A DNA stretch of 64,000 nt from Streptomyces sp. NBC_01478. Its GTDB lineage: Bacteria; Actinomycetota; Actinomycetes; Streptomycetales; Streptomycetaceae. Under the pieces are notes generated by a model that saw nothing but the letters and a program-made list of their open reading frames with translations, did no database searches and was not told the origin of the DNA. The translations under genes and the position numbers were made by a program. Location of the stretch: the NCBI RefSeq assembly GCF_036227225.1, contig NZ_CP109444.1, positions 6,987,501 through 7,051,500 of the forward strand. Reading direction: 5' to 3'. How positions within the stretch are numbered: the stretch's first letter is position 1; each line of letters opens with the position of its first letter. Shown here piece after piece: positions 36,852-46,683 of this stretch.

Positions 36852-37466
36852 ATGACGGACACCAATGACGCCTTGTTACGGCAATGGGTGGATCACATCA
36901 ACCGCAAGCGCGAAACGTGCACGCTCAAACCTGAATGGTTCGCCCACGTAGGGGAGTTGACGCTGGAGGGGTCGGTTACCTGGTTCGGGATGGGGCGCGG
37001 CGGCTGGTGTCACGGCGGCCTGCCCTCGGGACTGAGCAGTGCTCCGGTATACGCGGGTTTCTCCTGGTGCCGGGAGGACGACAAGCCTTCGGTTGCCCGG
37101 GCCGGCATCGTCGTCGTGCTCCTGGCGGACGCCGCCCGTATCGAGGCGGCCGACTGGAGCGACGGATACAACGGCTACGACCCGGCTCCGCTGGACGGAT
37201 ACGCCGTCCTGTGCAGCGACCCGTTCGACCCGAAGCGGGCCGGCGTGGAAGGCGCCGAGGCTCATCTCCGCGATGCCAAGCGCATCATCGCGGCCGGCGA
37301 CGCCGAGGGCCGCCGAGCCAACTACGCCGAGATCATCACCGATCCGGATCGCGGAGGCAACGCCCTGTTCTTTCCTGTCGTGGGGGAGGAGAGGGACGGC
37401 TACTCGGCGGTGGAGCCGGACGGAACCGTTGTCTGCCTCGCCTTCATCGACTACGACTTCGACTAG
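36852..37466 (+). CDS. Hypothetical protein with a TTA codon
   Basis: 204 residues from the ATG at 36852; an ATG at 36816 is equally possible, and neither has a clear ribosome site. Cytosolic, acidic, with no signal. Visible features are several tryptophans (WFGMGRGGW, WCRED) and an Asp-rich C-terminus (FIDYDFD). I do not recognise the family. Codon 9 (36876-36878) is TTA, pointing to bldA-dependent translation. Its gene is flanked by unrelated transcription units. Confidence 0.65.
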   Translation: MTDTNDALLRQWVDHINRKRETCTLKPEWFAHVGELTLEGSVTWFGMGRGGWCHGGLPSGLSSAPVYAGFSWCREDDKPSVARAGIVVVLLADAARIEAADWSDGYNGYDPAPLDGYAVLCSDPFDPKRAGVEGAEAHLRDAKRIIAAGDAEGRRANYAEIITDPDRGGNALFFPVVGEERDGYSAVEPDGTVVCLAFIDYDFD

Positions 37467-37544
37467 CGTGTGGCCGCCCATGCAAGGCGCCTGACCTGTG
37501 GAAACAGGAACCCGGAAAAATTCCTCGGGGAATTCCGGCGAGTG

Positions 37545-37571
37545 TGTCGATCCGGCGCCCCCTCGTTCGAC
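37545..37571 (+). promoter_or_regulatory. Candidate ECF42-type promoter before the DGPF gene
   Basis: TGTCGA (37545-37550), a 17-base spacer, then CGAC (37568-37571). As I recall, ECF42 sigma factors recognise TGTCGA at -35 and CGA-C/T-type -10 elements before DGPF-family genes. This lies 53 bases before such a gene and its sigma factor, so autoregulation is likely. Confidence 0.6.
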
Positions 37572-37624
37572 GCATGGTTGAAAGGCCGGGAAGAACCTGG
37601 CCGCCGCCCGACCGAGGAGTCACC

Positions 37625-37981
37625 ATGCCCCGCTACCTCTCCCTCGTACAGATCGACGAGAAGACCGTCCCCGCCGAGGGCCCCAGCCCCGAACTGATGC
37701 AGCGCATGGGCGAGTTGATCGAGGAGATCACCAAGGCCGGCGTGATGCTCGACACCGCGGGCCTCACCCCGACCGCGCAGGGCGCCCGCGTGCACTGGGA
37801 GGGCGGCAAGATCTCCGTGACCGACGGCCCGTTCACCGAGTCCAAGGAGGTCGTCGGCGGCTACGCGCTCATGCAGTGCAAGGACATGGCCGAGGCGATC
37901 GAGTGGACGAAGCGGTTCCTGAAGGTGCACGAGGAGTTCTGGACGGTGACGTGCGAGGTGCGGGAGATCGCGGAGGGCTGA
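37625..37981 (+). CDS. YCII/DGPF-domain protein
   Basis: A 118-residue protein with the diagnostic DGPFTESKEVVGGYAL segment; the start is the ATG at 37625 after GAGGAG. DGPF proteins are small ferredoxin-like dimers of unknown activity that are encoded next to, and transcribed by, ECF42 sigma factors. The sigma gene follows 54 bases downstream. Confidence 0.92.
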   Translation: MPRYLSLVQIDEKTVPAEGPSPELMQRMGELIEEITKAGVMLDTAGLTPTAQGARVHWEGGKISVTDGPFTESKEVVGGYALMQCKDMAEAIEWTKRFLKVHEEFWTVTCEVREIAEG

Positions 37982-38035
37982 GCCTTCCCCGGCCTTCCTT
38001 GGCTTGAGAGCGCCGGAGGTGTTCGATGGTGGGTT

Positions 38036-39301
38036 GTGGAACCGGAAGCACAACCCACCGCCTCGCCCGTGACCGCCCTGGAGACCGTCTTCCGCATCGA
38101 GTCCCCCCGCATCATCGCCGCCGTGGCCCGCATAGTCCGCGACGTCGGCATCGCCGAGGAACTGGCCCAGGATGCCTTGGTCGCCGCCCTTGAGCAGTGG
38201 CCGCGGGACGGTGTGCCCGACAACCCGGGCGCCTGGCTCATGGCCACCGCCAGGCACCGCGCCGTCGACCTGATCCGGCGCCGCGAGAACTACGCCCGCA
38301 AGCTCCAGGAGATCGGCCGCACCCTGGAGACCACGGCCCTGCCCGAGGAACCCGCCGCCCCCGACGACATCGACGACGACCTCCTGCGCCTGGTCTTCAC
38401 GACCTGCCACCCGGTGTTGTCCCCCGAGGCCCGCACCGCCCTCACCCTCCGCCTCCTCGGCGGCCTGACCACCCCCGAGATCGCCCGCGCCTTCCTCGCC
38501 CCCGAACCGACGATCGCCCAGCGCATCGTCCGCGCCAAACGCACCCTGGCGACGAAGAACGTGGCCTTCGAGGTCCCCTACGGCCCCGACCGCGAGGCCC
38601 GCCTGGGTTCCGTCCTGGACGTCATCTACCTGATCTTCAACGAGGGTTACGCGGCGACGGCCGGCGACGACTGGCTCCGCCCGAGCCTCTGCGAGGACGC
38701 GCTCCGCCTGGCCCGCCTCCTCTCCGGCCTGATGCCGAAGGAACCCGAAGTGCACGCCCTGGCCTCGCTGTTGGAGTTCCAGGCCTCCCGCTCGGCCTCC
38801 CGCACCGCCCCGAACGGCGACCCCGTCCTCCTCAAGGACCAGAACCGTCGCCGCTGGAACCGCCTGCTCATCGCCCGCGGCATCACCGCCCTCGGCCGCG
38901 CGGACACCACGTCCACAGGCGCCCCCGGCCCCTACGCCCTCCAGGCCACCATCGCCGCCTGCCACGCCCACGCGTACACCTACGACGAGACCGACTGGCC
39001 GACGATCGCGACCCTGTACGGCCTCCTCGCCGCCCGATCCCCGTCCCCGGTGGTCGAGTTGAACCGAGCGGTGGCCGTCTCGATGGCGCAGGGCCCGGCC
39101 CCGGCATTGGAGATCGTCGACACCCTCGCCACCGAACCCGCCCTGCGCGACTACCACTTGCTCCCCAGCGTCCGCGGCGACCTGCTGCTCCGCCTTGGCC
39201 GTACGACGGAGGCGAGGGCAGAGTTCACCCGAGCCGCTTCCCTCGCCCGCAATGAACGCGAACGCCAACTCCTGCTGCGCCGGGCGGAGAAGGGGTCGTA
39301 A
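38036..39301 (+). CDS. ECF sigma factor, ECF42-type with long C-terminal domain
   Basis: A 421-residue sigma factor. Region 2 (about 15-85) includes AEELAQDALVAALEQWPRDG and WLMATARHRAVDLIRR. Region 4 (about 130-180) shows ALTLRLLGGLTTPEIARAFL. The rest, after residue 190, is the family's TPR-like C-terminal extension, with LLSGLMPKEPEVHALASLLE and ELNRAVAVSMAQGP. ECF42 factors have no anti-sigma factor, and the extension is needed for activity in studied examples. It starts with GTG after GGAGG and is paired with the DGPF gene. Confidence 0.92.
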   Translation: MEPEAQPTASPVTALETVFRIESPRIIAAVARIVRDVGIAEELAQDALVAALEQWPRDGVPDNPGAWLMATARHRAVDLIRRRENYARKLQEIGRTLETTALPEEPAAPDDIDDDLLRLVFTTCHPVLSPEARTALTLRLLGGLTTPEIARAFLAPEPTIAQRIVRAKRTLATKNVAFEVPYGPDREARLGSVLDVIYLIFNEGYAATAGDDWLRPSLCEDALRLARLLSGLMPKEPEVHALASLLEFQASRSASRTAPNGDPVLLKDQNRRRWNRLLIARGITALGRADTTSTGAPGPYALQATIAACHAHAYTYDETDWPTIATLYGLLAARSPSPVVELNRAVAVSMAQGPAPALEIVDTLATEPALRDYHLLPSVRGDLLLRLGRTTEARAEFTRAASLARNERERQLLLRRAEKGS

Positions 39302-39385
39302 AGGGGTACACAAGGCGCCCCCCGGTGCCAGAATTCGACGGAGTGTGGAGCGGTCACATGGTCGGGGGACTCGGGGGACTGAGAC

Positions 39386-39919
39386 GTGCTGGAGGCTGTC
39401 GACGGCCGGATCCTTGCGCTGGACGGCGCGTCGGTCATCACGGCCGTGGGAGGAGTGGCGGTCGCCGTGATCGCGGCCGGGGTCGCGCTCTGGCAGACGC
39501 GGCGGACGCGGGTGCTGGAGAAGGAGAAGATCCGGCTCCAGCTCGACGCGGACCTCCGCTTGAGAGAGCGGGAGTGGGCCCACGAGCGGAGCCTCTCGGA
39601 GCGCGACCGCAGACGCGCGGCACAACAGGCCGACCAGGAGCAGGCGCGGACGGCGGAGCAGGTGGCCGCCCGCCGCAGCAGCCTGGTCGCGGAGGCGGCG
39701 GCCTACTGCGCGCGCCTGGCACGGGAGTTGGAGACCCTGCGCATCCTCGACATGTCCCATCCCCTCCGCGAGGCGAACCGTCACGCCCACGACCTCGCCT
39801 ACACGGCAAGCCGCCGCGCCCGAGTCCTCCGAGACCACACCATCGAGCCGCTCCCCTGCCCCCCGCCCCTCAGGCAGGCCGCCCGATCAACATCGCCGGC
39901 GCCCCCGCCACCCGAGTAA
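39386..39919 (+). CDS. Hypothetical single-span membrane protein with coiled coil
   Basis: 177 residues from a GTG. One membrane span near the N-terminus (VITAVGGVAVAVIAAGVALW, about residues 17-36) is followed by a highly charged helix rich in Arg, Glu and Gln (about 37-110, probably a coiled coil), then a Pro-rich end. No family is recognised. The last 50 bases overlap the 3' end of the convergent methyltransferase gene, so the true stop region is unusual. Confidence 0.65.
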   Translation: MLEAVDGRILALDGASVITAVGGVAVAVIAAGVALWQTRRTRVLEKEKIRLQLDADLRLREREWAHERSLSERDRRRAAQQADQEQARTAEQVAARRSSLVAEAAAYCARLARELETLRILDMSHPLREANRHAHDLAYTASRRARVLRDHTIEPLPCPPPLRQAARSTSPAPPPPE

Positions 39920-41051
39920 GAAACACCGTCGCCGAGTTGGGCCCCTGAGGCTTCACCTTCCGCCGCAACTCCTCCGGTTCGACAGCCGACCCCCGCTTCT
40001 TCACGGTGAGCACACCCACCCCCCGCTCCCGCAGCACCGCCTTCAACTTCTTCACCCCGAACGGGAGTTGATCGGTGATCTCATAGGCGGAGGCGTACAC
40101 GGTCGGCCGTAGCTCATCCGCCGTCACATACGCGATGGTCTCGTCGACGAGCCCGCCCCCGACCTCCTCCGCGACCTCGGCGACGAGATGCGCGCGGATG
40201 ACCGCACCGTCGGGCTCGTACAAGTACCGCCCCACGGAACGGACGTCAGGATCGGGCAACCCGCGCCCGTGCAGAACTCGCGGCCCGGGCAGCAGAGTTG
40301 CCCGGACGGCCCCCGGCCGCACCCCCGCCCCGAACCACAGCACCGCCTCCTTCACATCACCCCCGTCCGAGATCCACTCCGCCTCGGCCGTCGCCGGGAT
40401 CGCCTCGTGCGGCACCCCGGGTGCGATCTTCAGCGCGGCGAGCGGGGCCGTCGTAGCGGCGCCGATGGCCCAGGACAACGGGGGCGAGTACGCCTCCGGG
40501 TCGAAGATGCGACCGCGCCCACCCCGCCGCGCGGGATCGACGAACACGGCGTCGTACGCGGACGTGTCCACCTCCGTCACATCCGCTTCCCGGACCTCGA
40601 TCAGCTCGGCCAGCCCCAGTGCCTCCGCGTTCGCGCGCGCCACGGCCACTGTCAGCGGATCGCGGTCCACGGCCAGGACCCTGACCCCCGCCCGGGCGAG
40701 GGCGATCGCGTCGCCGCCGATTCCGCAGCAGAGGTCGGCGACGGAGGCCACGCCCAGGTCCAGCAGCCGGCCGGCGCGGTACGTGGCGACGCTCGCCCGG
40801 GTGGACTGTTCGAAGCCGTTCGGGGTGAAGAACATGCGGTCGGCGTCCTCGGGGGCGAACTTGGCCGCTGCCGCCCGTTGCCGCAGCCGGGCCTGGCCGA
40901 GGGCCGCCGAGACGAGGTCGGCGGGGTGCTCGCGGCGCAGGCGGGTCGCGACGGCGAGTTCCTTGGCCGGGTCGGTGCCGCGGACCTCGTCGAGGAGGGC
41001 GCGGCCCTCGGGGGTGAGCAGGGCGGCGAAGGCGAGTACGGGGTCGTTCAC
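39870..41051 (-). CDS. Class I SAM-dependent methyltransferase with THUMP-like C-terminus
   Basis: About 393 residues from the GTG at 41051; an ATG at 41117 is an alternative that adds a His/Arg-rich tail. The SAM-binding core is VADLCCGIGGDAIALARAGV with AVDRDPLTVAVARANAEALG, followed by FVDPARRGGRGRIFD, which matches the DPAR(R) active-site type of this family. The C-terminal part (from about residue 290) is a THUMP-like domain seen in actinobacterial annotations. The substrate is probably an RNA or is unknown. Confidence 0.85.
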   Translation of the reverse strand: MNDPVLAFAALLTPEGRALLDEVRGTDPAKELAVATRLRREHPADLVSAALGQARLRQRAAAAKFAPEDADRMFFTPNGFEQSTRASVATYRAGRLLDLGVASVADLCCGIGGDAIALARAGVRVLAVDRDPLTVAVARANAEALGLAELIEVREADVTEVDTSAYDAVFVDPARRGGRGRIFDPEAYSPPLSWAIGAATTAPLAALKIAPGVPHEAIPATAEAEWISDGGDVKEAVLWFGAGVRPGAVRATLLPGPRVLHGRGLPDPDVRSVGRYLYEPDGAVIRAHLVAEVAEEVGGGLVDETIAYVTADELRPTVYASAYEITDQLPFGVKKLKAVLRERGVGVLTVKKRGSAVEPEELRRKVKPQGPNSATVFLTRVAGAPAMLIGRPA

Positions 41052-41152
41052 CGGGTCATTGTGGGCCAGTCGGTGGACGGTGTGCCTCCGGTGGCGGTGT
41101 GTTGGCGGTGTCGGCACGGGATCGGGGCCGGGGCCTGAAAAAATCCGACCCC

Positions 41153-42112
41153 ATGCGAGTAGTCGTACAAAATGACATCAATCGGGCGTACGGGAGTCGG
41201 GGGCAGCAGGGCCGTCGAGGTCGGAGGACGGGCGCCCGTGGCGCGCTCGCCGCCCTTGCGTTTGCCGCTCTCGTCTCCGGTTGCAGCCAGCCCGAGGGCG
41301 CGCCCGTTCACCCGGCGCAGGGCGCGCAGCGGCTGCACGCGCCCCCGGCCCGCGCGCTGGACTCCTACGCGACCAAGTTGCGCGCCGCGTACGCCGCCAG
41401 GGTGGCCGCGGCCAAGCGCTGGGGACTGGCGAAGGTGCCACTCCAGGCCCCGCCGGCCCCCGCGCAGAAGCCGGAGATCACCGCGCGCAAGGGCTTCGAG
41501 GTGGACGACCAGGAGGAGCTGAACCTCCCGCCGGTCTTCACCACCATCCCCACGAAACAGAAGATCGTCTTCCTCACCATCGACGACGGCGAGAACAAGG
41601 ACCCCGCGTTCCTGCGGATGATGAGCGACCTGAAGATCCCGTACACCGCCTTCCTCAGCAACTACCTGGTGAAGGACGACTACGGCTACTTCAGGAAGAT
41701 GCAGGCCGAGGGTCACACGATCAACAACCACACCCTCACGCACCCGTATCTGCCGGGCCTGTCCTACGCCGAGCAGAAGCGCGAGATCTGCGGCATGCAG
41801 GACATCATGAAGAAGCAGTTCGGCAAGGCCCCGACGGTCTTCCGGCCGCCGTACGGCAACTACAACCACGACACCCTCGTCGCCGCCAAGTCCTGCGGTA
41901 TCAAGTACGCCCCGATCTGGGACGAGGAGGTGTTCGTCGACCACTGGGAGTACCGCGAGGACGACCGGTCCCTGCACCCCGGCGACATCGTCCTGACGCA
42001 CTTCCGGGGCCGTGCGGACTGGAAGGGCACGATGGTCGACGACATGCGCCGCTTCCTGGGCAAGGTCACCGCCGAGGGGTATGCGGTGGCCCGCCTGGAG
42101 GACTACCTGTGA
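41153..42112 (+). CDS. Polysaccharide deacetylase (NodB-type) lipoprotein
   Basis: A 319-residue exported lipoprotein with lipobox LVSGC and lipidated Cys44, from the ATG at 41153. The NodB domain keeps its metal site: D144/D145 in TIDDGENKD, and H193 and H197 in NHTLTHP. The arginine motif RPPYGNY is at 231-237. It would remove acetyl groups from cell-wall or extracellular sugars. The stop overlaps the start of a second, shorter paralogue by GTGA, and both end in RLEDYL, showing tandem duplication. Confidence 0.92.
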   Translation: MRVVVQNDINRAYGSRGQQGRRGRRTGARGALAALAFAALVSGCSQPEGAPVHPAQGAQRLHAPPARALDSYATKLRAAYAARVAAAKRWGLAKVPLQAPPAPAQKPEITARKGFEVDDQEELNLPPVFTTIPTKQKIVFLTIDDGENKDPAFLRMMSDLKIPYTAFLSNYLVKDDYGYFRKMQAEGHTINNHTLTHPYLPGLSYAEQKREICGMQDIMKKQFGKAPTVFRPPYGNYNHDTLVAAKSCGIKYAPIWDEEVFVDHWEYREDDRSLHPGDIVLTHFRGRADWKGTMVDDMRRFLGKVTAEGYAVARLEDYL

Positions 42113-42807
42113 GGGTTCGGGTACCGGTGGCCGTCGTCCTGGCGGCCACCCTCCTCACTGGTTGCGCCCAGTCCGTCGACCCCATCGAACGGCTGGGCAA
42201 GAAGGCCGCCCAACGCGTCCACCCGCACGGCCCGGTCCGCGAACAGCCGTACCGCCACTGGGGTTTGACCGCCCCACTGCTCCCCGCCCCGAAACCCGCG
42301 CCCCGGTCCGCCGCGCGTTCGGCGGGCCCGGGCCTCCCACCCGTCGTGGACCACGTCCGCACCCGTGACAGGGTCGTCTTCCTGACCTACGACCACGAGG
42401 AGGGCGCGCGCCGCGACCCGAGGTTCGCCGATCTGGTCCGCGAACTACGCCTCCCCGTCACCGAGTTCCGCACGGCACCGGACCGCCACCACTTCGCCGG
42501 CCTCCCGTACGACACCCAGCGCGCCGAGATCTGCGGCAGCCGGCCCCGCCCCAACTCCCGCCTCCTGCGCCCCCCTTACGGCACGTATGACACGACGACC
42601 CGCCGCGCCGCGGCCGACTGCGGCATCTCCGCACTGGTCCTGTGGCGGGCCTCCGCGACCGCCGGAACGCTCACCTACGCCCGAGGCGACCACCACCTCA
42701 CCCCCGGCGACATCGTCCAGGTCGGCCCGGCCGACAGCGCGGCCCGACTGCTCCGCGGCATCCAGGACCGGGGCCTGACGGTGGGGCGCCTGGAGGACTA
42801 CCTCTAG
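42109..42807 (+). CDS. Degenerate polysaccharide deacetylase-like lipoprotein
   Basis: 232 residues from the GTG at 42109, coupled to the upstream deacetylase. It has lipobox LLTGC (Cys19). It keeps the frame of the NodB fold (VVFLTYDHEEG, RAEICGS, RPPYGTYD, TPGDIV, end RLEDYL). However, the catalytic/metal DD is Asp95-His96, and about 24 residues around the HxxxH metal motif are deleted. It is therefore probably not an active deacetylase; a regulatory or binding role beside its active partner is possible. Confidence 0.82.
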   Translation: MRVRVPVAVVLAATLLTGCAQSVDPIERLGKKAAQRVHPHGPVREQPYRHWGLTAPLLPAPKPAPRSAARSAGPGLPPVVDHVRTRDRVVFLTYDHEEGARRDPRFADLVRELRLPVTEFRTAPDRHHFAGLPYDTQRAEICGSRPRPNSRLLRPPYGTYDTTTRRAAADCGISALVLWRASATAGTLTYARGDHHLTPGDIVQVGPADSAARLLRGIQDRGLTVGRLEDYL

Positions 42808-42885
42808 GGCCGGTCCCGTTGGTGTCAGTCGCCCCGGATAGCCTGCCGCGCACGTCGAACGGCGGTGAGCGGAAAGGGCCTTGCG

Positions 42886-43308
42886 ATGGGTGGCAACGAG
42901 TGGACCTCCACCGGGCCGTACCAGAGGGATCTGGAGTCGGCGTTCCGGCAGGCGCAGGAACAGGAACTGGCCAAGGACGACCACGGGTTCCCGGGGCGGG
43001 ACATCGTCGATCTGTGGGAGGACGACGGCTGGCGGGAGTACATCCTGACGGGCGGCACGTCCTCCGTGCTCGACTTCTACGCCGTCATCGACGGCGGGTC
43101 CGGGGACGACTTCGCCATGATGCGACCCCTGACCGAGGACGAACTGCGCGACTGGACGCCCGAGGGTGGACCCACCCGCGAGCGATGGGTCGCCGCCCTC
43201 CGCACCGGGGCTCTGTCCTTCCCGGACCGAGGAACGGGCCGGTGCACGATCCTCTACCGCGACGGCGAGCCGGCGGAGATCGGCTACTGGGGGTGCACGG
43301 CGGACTAA
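42886..43308 (+). CDS. Hypothetical protein (140 residues)
   Basis: The start is the ATG at 42886, preceded by GGAAAGGG; a GTG at 42865 is possible. The acidic cytosolic protein has aromatic residues spread through it and the central segment DGWREYILTGGTSSVLDFYA. No domain is recognised. A dispersed repeat and then the groESL control region follow. Confidence 0.75.
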   Translation: MGGNEWTSTGPYQRDLESAFRQAQEQELAKDDHGFPGRDIVDLWEDDGWREYILTGGTSSVLDFYAVIDGGSGDDFAMMRPLTEDELRDWTPEGGPTRERWVAALRTGALSFPDRGTGRCTILYRDGEPAEIGYWGCTAD

Positions 43309-43340
43309 CGCGGGAACTGTTCGGCGCCGGTCGGCACATC

Positions 43341-43414
43341 CAGCCCGTCCGGCGTTTGAGGACGAGGCCGTTCAGGCCGAAGGGGGGTCTGGGGGCGCAG
43401 CCCCCGGGGACGGC
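43341..43414 (-). repeat. Dispersed Streptomyces intergenic repeat, copy 2 (inverted)
   Basis: CAGCCCGTCCGGCGTTTGAG, GACGAGGCCG and the GGGGGCGCAGCCCCC palindrome are the reverse complement of the element at 16483-16563, with small differences. It lies 32 bases after a stop codon and 68 bases before the first CIRCE. The flanking stretch 43309-43652 otherwise holds only the groES control region. Confidence 0.75.
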
Positions 43415-43481
43415 GACACCAGGACAGGCCCGTCGAAAGAGCACAGGGCGACTTCGAAATCCTGCCGAAGCGCCGCGGGCA

Positions 43482-43508
43482 TTGGCACTCCGCTTGACCG
43501 AGTGCTAA
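43482..43508. promoter_or_regulatory. CIRCE operator 1 of groES-groEL1
   Basis: TTGGCACTC-N9-GAGTGCTAA, the HrcA binding site; one arm has a single change from the TTAGCACTC consensus. Spacing is exactly 9 bases. It overlaps the predicted -35 region. Confidence 0.93.
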
Positions 43509-43523
43509 TCGCAGTCATAGTCT
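43494..43523 (+). promoter_or_regulatory. Predicted vegetative promoter of groES
   Basis: TTGACC (43494-43499) lies in the spacer of CIRCE 1, with a TAGTCT or CATAGT -10 about 16-18 bases on. A repressor on CIRCE would cover it. The exact -10 is uncertain. Confidence 0.55.
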
Positions 43524-43528
43524 CAGGT

Positions 43529-43555
43529 CTGGCACTCCCCCCTGGAGAGTGCCAA
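43529..43555. promoter_or_regulatory. CIRCE operator 2 of groES-groEL1
   Basis: CTGGCACTC-N9-GAGTGCCAA, the second HrcA site, with perfect 8-base TGGCACTC/GAGTGCCA arms. It begins 20 bases after the first ends and lies downstream of the promoter. Confidence 0.9.
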
Positions 43556-43652
43556 TAGCGACGGGCAGGTCCGGCACCCGCGACGACGGATCCACCTGGT
43601 CGCCACCTCAGACAGTTAACCCCGTGAGATCTCCGAAGGGGGAGGTCGGATC

Positions 43653-43961
43653 GTGACGACCACCAGCTCCAAGGTTGCCATCAAGCCGCTTGAGGACCGC
43701 ATTGTGGTCCAGCCGCTCGACGCCGAGCAGACCACGGCCTCTGGCCTGGTCATCCCGGACACGGCCAAGGAGAAGCCCCAGGAGGGCGTCGTCCTGGCCG
43801 TGGGCCCGGGCCGCTTCGAGAACGGCGAGCGTCTTCCGCTCGACGTGAAGACCGGCGACATCGTGCTGTACAGCAAGTACGGCGGCACCGAAGTGAAGTA
43901 CAGCGGCGAGGAGTACCTCGTCCTCTCGGCCCGCGACGTGCTCGCGATCATCGAGAAGTAA
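43653..43961 (+). CDS. groES: Co-chaperonin GroES
   Basis: The 102-residue lid of the GroEL chaperonin; its heptamer caps the folding chamber. The GTG at 43653 follows GGGGGAGGTCGG. It begins [20 protein letters not shown] and contains the mobile-loop region [16 protein letters not shown] and [17 protein letters not shown]. Expression should be heat-induced by release of HrcA from the two CIRCE sites upstream. It is co-transcribed with groEL1 across a 119-base gap containing a stem-loop. Confidence 0.98.
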   Translation: MTTTSSKVAIKPLEDRIVVQPLDAEQTTASGLVIPDTAKEKPQEGVVLAVGPGRFENGERLPLDVKTGDIVLYSKYGGTEVKYSGEEYLVLSARDVLAIIEK

Positions 43962-43989
43962 TTCGCTTCACGCAGATTCTGTATGTGAG

Positions 43990-44039
43990 CTACGCCCCTG
44001 GCCCCCGCGACCTTATGAAGCCGGGCGTCAGGGGCGTAG
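43990..44039 (+). terminator. Stem-loop between groES and groEL1
   Basis: Perfect 11-bp arms CTACGCCCCTG (43990-44000) and CAGGGGCGTAG (44029-44039) surround a 28-base loop. It may be a partial terminator, a processing site or an RNA stabiliser setting the GroES:GroEL ratio. No U-tract. Confidence 0.6.
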
Positions 44040-44071
44040 TTCGTTTCACCCACGTTTTCCGAGAGGGCTGA

Positions 44072-45706
<1,635 letters not shown>

Positions 45707-45732
45707 CGCGAGTCGGTGACCCCGTAACAGAC

Positions 45733-45770
45733 CGAAGGCCCGGCACCCCTCTGGGGGAGCCGGGCCTTCG
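45733..45770 (+). terminator. Terminator after groEL1
   Basis: Perfect 12-bp arms CGAAGGCCCGGC / GCCGGGCCTTCG around a 14-base loop, 26 bases after the stop. It also lies in front of the convergent SDR gene. Confidence 0.88.
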
Positions 45771-45802
45771 TGTTGCCGTCACTGTCAGCAGGGCGGCTCC
45801 CG

Positions 45803-46576
45803 TCACTGCGGCCCGTACTTCCGCCCGGTCTTCGACGTGATCCCGCCCAGCACCGCCTGTGGAGTGACCTTCACCAGGCCCATCAGCGCCTTGTAGCGCG
45901 GGTCCGGGATCGACAGCGACTTGCCGCGCGCCAGATCCGCGAGCGCCGCCGCGACCAGCTTGTCCGCGTCCAGCCACATCCAGTTCGGGATGTTGTCCGT
46001 GCCCATCCCGGCCCGCTGGTGGAACTCGGTCCGCACAAAACCGGGCGCCAGCGCCATCAGCCGTACGCCGGTCCCGGCCAGGTCCTTGGCCGCCCCCTGC
46101 GTGAACTGCACCACCCACGCCTTCGACGCGCCGTACGTCCCGCGCGGCACGAAGGCCGCCACCGACGCCACGTTGACCACCCCGCCGCGCCCGCGCTCCC
46201 GCATCGCCTCGGTCGCCGCGCTGGTCAGCCGCAGCACCGCCTCGCAGTGCACCTTGAGCATCTTCAGCTCGTCGGCCATCGGTACGTCGAGATAGCGGCC
46301 CTTGTTGCCGAAGCCCGCGTTGTTGACCAGCAGGTCGACGGGGTTCTTGCGGTCGGCGAGGCGGGCGGCCACCGCCTCGATGCCCTCGTCCGTGGCGAGG
46401 TCGGCGGTCAGCACCTCCGCCTCGATGCCGTGCCGGTCGTGCAGTTCGGTCGCCTGCTCCCCGAGCCGCTCGGTGTTCCGCGCCACCAGCACGAGGTTGT
46501 GTCCGTCCGCCGCGAGCCGCCGCGCGAACGCGGCACCGATCCCCGCGGTCGATCCCGTAATCAATGCCGTTGTCAT
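45803..46576 (-). CDS. SDR family NAD(P)-dependent oxidoreductase
   Basis: A 257-residue short-chain dehydrogenase. The Rossmann motif is TGSTAGIG (8-14 region), then NNAG at about 85-88. The catalytic Ser138, Tyr148 and Lys152 are present (YGASK). It is of the DltE-like/classical type by the C-terminal PGFVRTEFH. The substrate is unknown. It is convergent with groEL1 and on the same strand as the MOSC gene, but separated from it by 107 bases. Confidence 0.93.
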   Translation of the reverse strand: MTTALITGSTAGIGAAFARRLAADGHNLVLVARNTERLGEQATELHDRHGIEAEVLTADLATDEGIEAVAARLADRKNPVDLLVNNAGFGNKGRYLDVPMADELKMLKVHCEAVLRLTSAATEAMRERGRGGVVNVASVAAFVPRGTYGASKAWVVQFTQGAAKDLAGTGVRLMALAPGFVRTEFHQRAGMGTDNIPNWMWLDADKLVAAALADLARGKSLSIPDPRYKALMGLVKVTPQAVLGGITSKTGRKYGPQ

Positions 46577-46683
46577 GGCGCAAGATTAGTGACCCGGAGC
46601 GAGCCGGTCCGATCTCTGCACAGGCCCTCCAGATCCGTGACGAACACGTGTCGAACAGCGCGTCGAACAGGTGGTGCGCCAGG

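Noticed and set aside
41281..42807. A single long frame covering both deacetylase genes
   Set aside because: It is in the frame of the second gene only. Upstream of 42109 it is out of frame with the first deacetylase and has Arg/Gly-rich shadow composition.
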